Below, piece by piece: positions 17,572 through 21,575 of a stretch of DNA of 21,575 nt. The stretch is taken from NCBI GenBank assembly GCA_036897095.1, contig JAYMSP010003004.1, positions 1 to 21,575 on the forward strand, read 5' to 3'. This DNA comes from Plantago elongata (taxonomy: Eukaryota; Streptophyta; Magnoliopsida; Lamiales; Plantaginaceae). The translations under genes and the position numbers were made by a program. How positions within the stretch are numbered: position 1 is the first letter of the stretch; each line of letters opens with the position of its first letter. The notes beneath the pieces are model-generated. The model made no database searches. It was not told the DNA's origin and was given only the letters and a program-made list of their open reading frames with translations.

Positions 17572-20076
17572 TTACGAAGAAAACCAACGACTATTGAATA
17601 TCTGGTAAACAGTACGACCCATAACCCATTCCATATCTGACGACGATAACTTAGCTTGTTGAAGTAGATGACATGTCGCTTCTTTCGCTTCTTTATAACC
17701 GCATTCTGATACAACGAAAGGGAAGTCGCTGCACATTGGCATATAACAATGTTTGTAAGTGAAGTATATGTTTGCTACAATTTTTATGAAATGATTCTAA
17801 CAGAAGCATCATGTGTACGATCTAAAAGTGTGCAACATCTTCTATGGCACCGTCAGATTTTTGACGTTCTCAACAAAGACATTTTCTAACACATTTATGC
17901 TATTGGCCATACCTTCCCCACATAACTCGGTTGGCACCGTAGCTAGAGAGTACTTTGGATATAAGGTCAGATAAGTCCTCATATGGATATGAATTTCTTG
18001 AGATTCTGAATAGGGCGCTTAATTTGACATAGACCTGTCACAAGTTTTAAGTTGCATCATATATGTATAATTTGGATATATTTCCAGCTAATCAATCCTG
18101 TGTATAAAACTATAGCAGAGTCAAAATTCTAAAATGTAAAATAAATACAGTGCACACCTGTGGAAATCTGGAGAGCTTTAATAGCTTAGACAATGTTTGT
18201 TCTTCTTCATAGCTTCTAGAGAACGAAAACATCATAGAAATGTAAGAGAGGAATATGCAAACTTGAAGATACATAGGTTTAGAATTTAGAAGCTATTGGT
18301 CTCTTACATTGGAGGTTTACAAAAAGCCAAGTGGTCAAGTAGAACAATTGTTGATGGAAATTTCGTACAGAGTTGTTCAATGTCCGAAAGATGTAGATCA
18401 AGACCCTACAGTGCAAGTGGAAATTTTAGCGTCTCACCAGCCAAGTATAATACAGCTAATCACACACTTGAGAATATTAACAGATTTACCGCAAACAATT
18501 ATATGGCGCTCTAAATTAAAATTTAATGCGATACAATACCAATAACCAGAGGGAACAAATGCTTGCACCTTCATGCACATGAAACCAACTGGTGCACCAA
18601 GCTCTCCGGCTTTGGCAAACAATGATCTTCCTACTTCATTTGTCATCTGCACAACACATTCAAACATAAGACATAGTGTAAATCAATGACAAGTAAAAAA
18701 CATCGATTGAGATTATTTTAGGTTACATATTCTAAAGATGAATGCAATATTACAGGCTATTCCCTATATTAAGTATTAAAGCGTTTAGAGACTACTAGTG
18801 AAAGTCTATGTTTTAATTAGAGTGGGAGAATTGCAGCAACTATGTAGGGTTTAGGACGTACTGGTTGACCAGATGGCCACAAATATGGATTGAAGCGCAC
18901 AGCACGATAACCATCCTGGCACGAGAATCATTCCATGAGACTTGATGTTTGTAAATGATGAAGTAACACATTTGACTCATTGAAAAGTTCGTTAACCTTG
19001 GAGATGAGTTCTTCAAGCTCTTTGACGCCACTTCCATCTTCTTCCGGATTTGCAAGGCAACAACCAATGAACTTTGACGGAAATTTCTTCAACACACTGC
19101 CAAAATGAGAGTATGAATAGTTACTTTTTGGGTTATATAAATCCAAATGCAGAGAAACTGCTCTAAAACACGTTAAATGGAAGTCAGAACTAACCTTGTT
19201 AAATAAGAATGATCAAACTTATGGTTAATGGGTTGTACGATGAGTGAACCATCTACATTAGCGTCCTCCATACACTACAAATATCATTATAAAGCATGAT
19301 TGAGAAAAAAAATCACATGTTTGTAGTAACCAATAATTTATCGCATGCATCAATATTAAAAAAAGTTACCATAAAAACGAGAAACAATTCCAACTTTGTT
19401 AATTAAGAGTCTTGTAATCATGGTATGAAACTGATCATAAAATCACAAAACATCTAGGTTTTTCAGCTTATCGAGATGAAACTAATTTAGAATCTCATAA
19501 ATTCTCTCAACACTACCAAACCTTTGGAAAACCCGAAACCTCTTAATATCATAAACATTCCAAGCACATTCTGAAATCAAGATTTTATTTCATGCTCTTA
19601 AAACACTACATGCTCACATAAACATTACGATATATTCCAAAGAAGGAAACTTAAATCCAAGTTTGTACAAACCTGAAGCAAGAAATCAACATGACCTGGT
19701 AATGTAGGCTCTTGGCCAGGAAAATATGGGTACTTTTCCACAGCCTGAAACACCATCAACATTATTAGACAGAGAATCAAGAAGATGAAATACCCTTTAT
19801 TAGAAAAACATATAAAGCATAAAAAAATTGGAGTCTAGATAGAAACTGCACCTCTTGAGAAGAAGCCCAAACGTGCAAATGTGAATCAATCACTTTGGGT
19901 GTATCTTGGCGATTTTGAGTTTCCATTTGGGCCTTACAAAGTGTTGTACCCCTTGAGACAGCAAATGGAGAAAAAGAAGACGAGGAGTGTTTGGTTATGT
20001 TTGTAATGTGAAACACAGAAAGTGTTCGAGTAATTTCAGTCGCCAATGGCTGCAACGAGCTCAGTTTCACTGCCAT
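17572..20076 (-). CDS. TIM-barrel amidohydrolase (amidohydrolase-2 family), 10 exons, 347 aa
   Basis: Coding exons in transcript order: 20076-19852, 19744-19673, 19274-19195, 19096-18997, 18915-18862, 18646-18569, 18405-18308, 18215-18158, 18034-17913, 17728-17572. All borders are GT-AG and the frame is continuous to TAA. The fold is that of COG3618-type metal-dependent hydrolases, the group of L-fuconolactonase and the lactonase LigI. Likely metal or active-site residues are the HxH in DSHLHVW (H66, H68), H117/H121 in PINHKFDH, H228 in LLDHLAF and D297 in WGSDFP. DGYRAVRFNPYLWPSGQ (160-176) and GFMCMK are strongly conserved in the plant proteins I recall, and the length is normal. Residues 1-50 are Ser/Thr-rich with basic residues and few acidic ones, suggesting plastid or mitochondrial import; M51 would give a cytosolic form. 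The plant substrate is not known to me. A MITE lies just upstream. Confidence 0.93.
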
Positions 20077-20135
20077 TTTCGTGTGGCGTACCTTAGCTGA
20101 TCAAGATATCGTCTCACGATTTCAAGTGGAAACAC

Positions 20136-20328
20136 ATAATCCCTCCGCCCCATTAATAATAAAACGTCTTTAATAAAACAACTTTTTATTTATAAAAATA
20201 ACTTCCACAACACAACTATTTTTAATACATTATAATTTTATACTCAAACTCATTTTTAACCACATATCACATATTTTTCTGTACAAATTTAAATTGTTTC
20301 ATTATTAACGGAATGAAGGGAGTATTAT
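20136..20328. mobile_element. Stowaway-like MITE next to the amidohydrolase start (about 193 bp)
   Basis: The left end ATAATCCCTCCGCCCCATTA is matched by the inverted right end ATAATACTCCCTTCATTCCG, and the match continues into TTAATAAT on both sides. TA-containing flanks and an AT-rich core fit Stowaway. Only 59 bases separate it from the amidohydrolase ATG (20076), so the gene's transcription start probably lies in or right beside the element. Confidence 0.75.
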
Positions 20329-20562
20329 ATTTATATTTGCAAAACTAACCAATGGGGTTTCTTTGATGTAGTTGGTTATCACGTCAATCTAACACATTGA
20401 AGGTATTTGGTTGAGCTCGGTCAGAGCCATGTTAGTTTTATTATGTTCTATTTATGTAGCTTTTTGTTTGTTTCACAAATCAACAATTTACAACAGATCT
20501 AGAATCATAAAAACATTGTACATGATATTATCAAAACTAAGTGGTTGGAGAAGGAGATTCTT
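20329..20562. other. Upstream spacer of the amidohydrolase gene
   Basis: No gene or repeat is recognised between the MITE and the pogo-like element. Sequences further upstream that drive the amidohydrolase may lie here. Confidence 0.4.
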
Positions 20563-21346
20563 AATTAAATTTTTTATAAATTAATATTCGATAAATTAAT
20601 AACTTCGATAAAATTAATAATTTGTTCAGCCTTAATTTAGGACCAGTACAAAATTAAATCTCAATCAATAAAATAATAAGATAATAACTTTTTTGAAATT
20701 CCAGTGTATATATATTGATCTCAACGAAACTATAAATTAATAATTACTAAAATACTTCATATATGTGTGTGTGTGTGTAATACACTTTAAAATTCTAAAC
20801 TTATGTAGTAAAAAATGAATTTATAGTCGCAATTTTTTTGTTGAACTTCAAATCTATATTGAATTCATCTTTTGAATCTATCCATTGCACTTAAGAGTTG
20901 CAGCGTTGTCTTATCATATTGCAATAAAAAGTTGTACAGAGATGTTGCCGCTTGCAATGATTATTTTTGAGTGACTGGTTCCAAAACTATTGAATCATCC
21001 TCAACTTCTTCATCTACCAGATTTTGAATAGTATCCATCACATTTTCTTCAATGCTTTGAATCTCGTAATATTCATTATTTTCACCAGGATAATCTACTA
21101 AATGATTCACATCCATGTTGTGTCGATAATCCATACCCGTAATCAGTTCTCAAGTTCACGCATGTCTTCTCTAAATTTTAAATTGTTTAAATCACTTGGG
21201 TCAGTTGGATCCGTCGAACGAATTTTGCAGGTCATACATGAAACCTCTTTAGATTAATAAATTATTAATTTATCGATATAATAATATCTCACTGAATTAA
21301 TAAAATACTTCGGTCCCAATATTATTATTTTATAGAAGTTTTACTG
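20563..21346. mobile_element. Pogo-like (Lemi1/Emigrant type) deletion derivative, about 784 bp
   Basis: The right end, read on the minus strand from 21346, is CAGTAAAACTTCTATAAAAT, close to the CAGTAAAACCTCTATAAATT start I recall for Arabidopsis Emigrant and Lemi1; TA (21347-21348) follows it. The left end is more eroded but keeps TTTATAAATTAATATTCG then ATAAATTAATAACTTCG from about 20573. The phrase CGGTCCCAATATTATTATTTTATAG near the right end (about 21311) also fits these families. Between the ends lies a piece of transposase gene on the minus strand. A (TG)n tract (20764-20778) lies inside. Confidence 0.72.
20868..21240 (-). pseudogene. 3' fragment of a Tigger/pogo-type transposase gene
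   Basis: Minus-strand reading gives IRSTDPTDPSDLNN (about 21225-21185), FREDMRELEN then a stop, then in another frame MDVNHLVDYPGENN (about 21120-21080), EIQSIEENVMDTIQNLVDEE (about 21065-21005), EPVTQK, a stop, and SLQAATSLYNFLLQYDK (about 20965-20915). These match the acidic C-terminal part of plant CENP-B/DDE_1-type (Tigger, pogo) transposases as I recall them. The DNA-binding and catalytic domains are absent, and two stops plus a frame change disrupt the rest. Confidence 0.75.
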
Positions 21347-21348
21347 TA

Positions 21349-21575
21349 AATATTGCGAAGAGCAACTTTATACTTCGAATATATTTATTTTTTATTTTTA
21401 TTCTCCATGTATTCTGCATGCAACGAACCTTTGATACTCCATGGCTAATGCGAGATGAAATCAAATTGAGTGTTTTAGTTACAAAAATCTAAATTATAAT
21501 TAATATGACCGCCCATGAGTGCATCTACACGTTCCCTATAATAGATTTAAGAAGATAAAGATATATCTCCCCCCC
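21349..21575. other. Right-edge spacer
   Basis: AT-rich sequence with no recognised gene or repeat, ending in a C-run at the window edge. Confidence 0.4.

Noticed and set aside
18296..18667. Overlapping ORFs on both strands near 18.3-18.7 kb
   Set aside because: They are antisense or intron-reading shadows of amidohydrolase exons 6 and 7.

Overview
The window is nuclear DNA of a flowering plant, most likely a eudicot. The evidence is AT-rich spacers, genes split by many GT-AG introns, two genes whose joined exons read as plant proteins with organelle-targeting leaders, and plant-type transposon remains (Helitron, hAT, L1-type LINE, Stowaway-like MITEs, Lemi1/Emigrant-type pogo). No bacterial operon, rRNA, tRNA or CRISPR array was seen. 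A closer placement of the species would be a guess.

Left part (1-7100) is repeat-dominated. Positions 1-757 hold a decayed Helitron PIF1-like helicase on the minus strand. A segment of about 1.2 kb that includes part of it is tandemly duplicated (463-1680 and 1681-3881). The second copy was later split by a 1,011-bp hAT element (2213-3223) with near-perfect terminal inverted repeats and an 8-bp target duplication; copy 1 preserves the empty site. A small intronless gene (5168-5374) encodes a 68-residue protein of unknown function. It is followed by a long-inverted-repeat (foldback) element of about 1 kb that encloses a 20-bp minisatellite (5757-6735), and then by a hAT-like end rich in CGGATTAAT palindromes (6910-7078).

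Centre (7170-16648, plus strand): an 11-exon gene for organellar histidyl-tRNA synthetase, 494 residues as joined here. Intron 1 carries five decayed tandem copies of its own 3' splice acceptor plus the first coding bases of exon 2. Intron 6 (3 kb) contains an antisense LINE remnant (ORF1 and the start of ORF2) and a nested MITE.

Right part: a 10-exon minus-strand gene (20076-17572) encodes a 347-residue TIM-barrel amidohydrolase with an organelle-type leader. It converges tail-to-tail with the synthetase gene across about 0.9 kb of spacer that contains a 154-bp tandem duplication. A Stowaway-like MITE lies only 59 bp upstream of its start codon. The right edge holds a Lemi1/Emigrant-like pogo deletion derivative (20563-21346) with the broken 3' end of a transposase gene.

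The synthetase would charge tRNA-His in plastids and/or mitochondria. Nothing in the sequence ties the amidohydrolase or the small protein to it functionally. All exon models were joined by hand from splice sites, reading frame and remembered family sequences.
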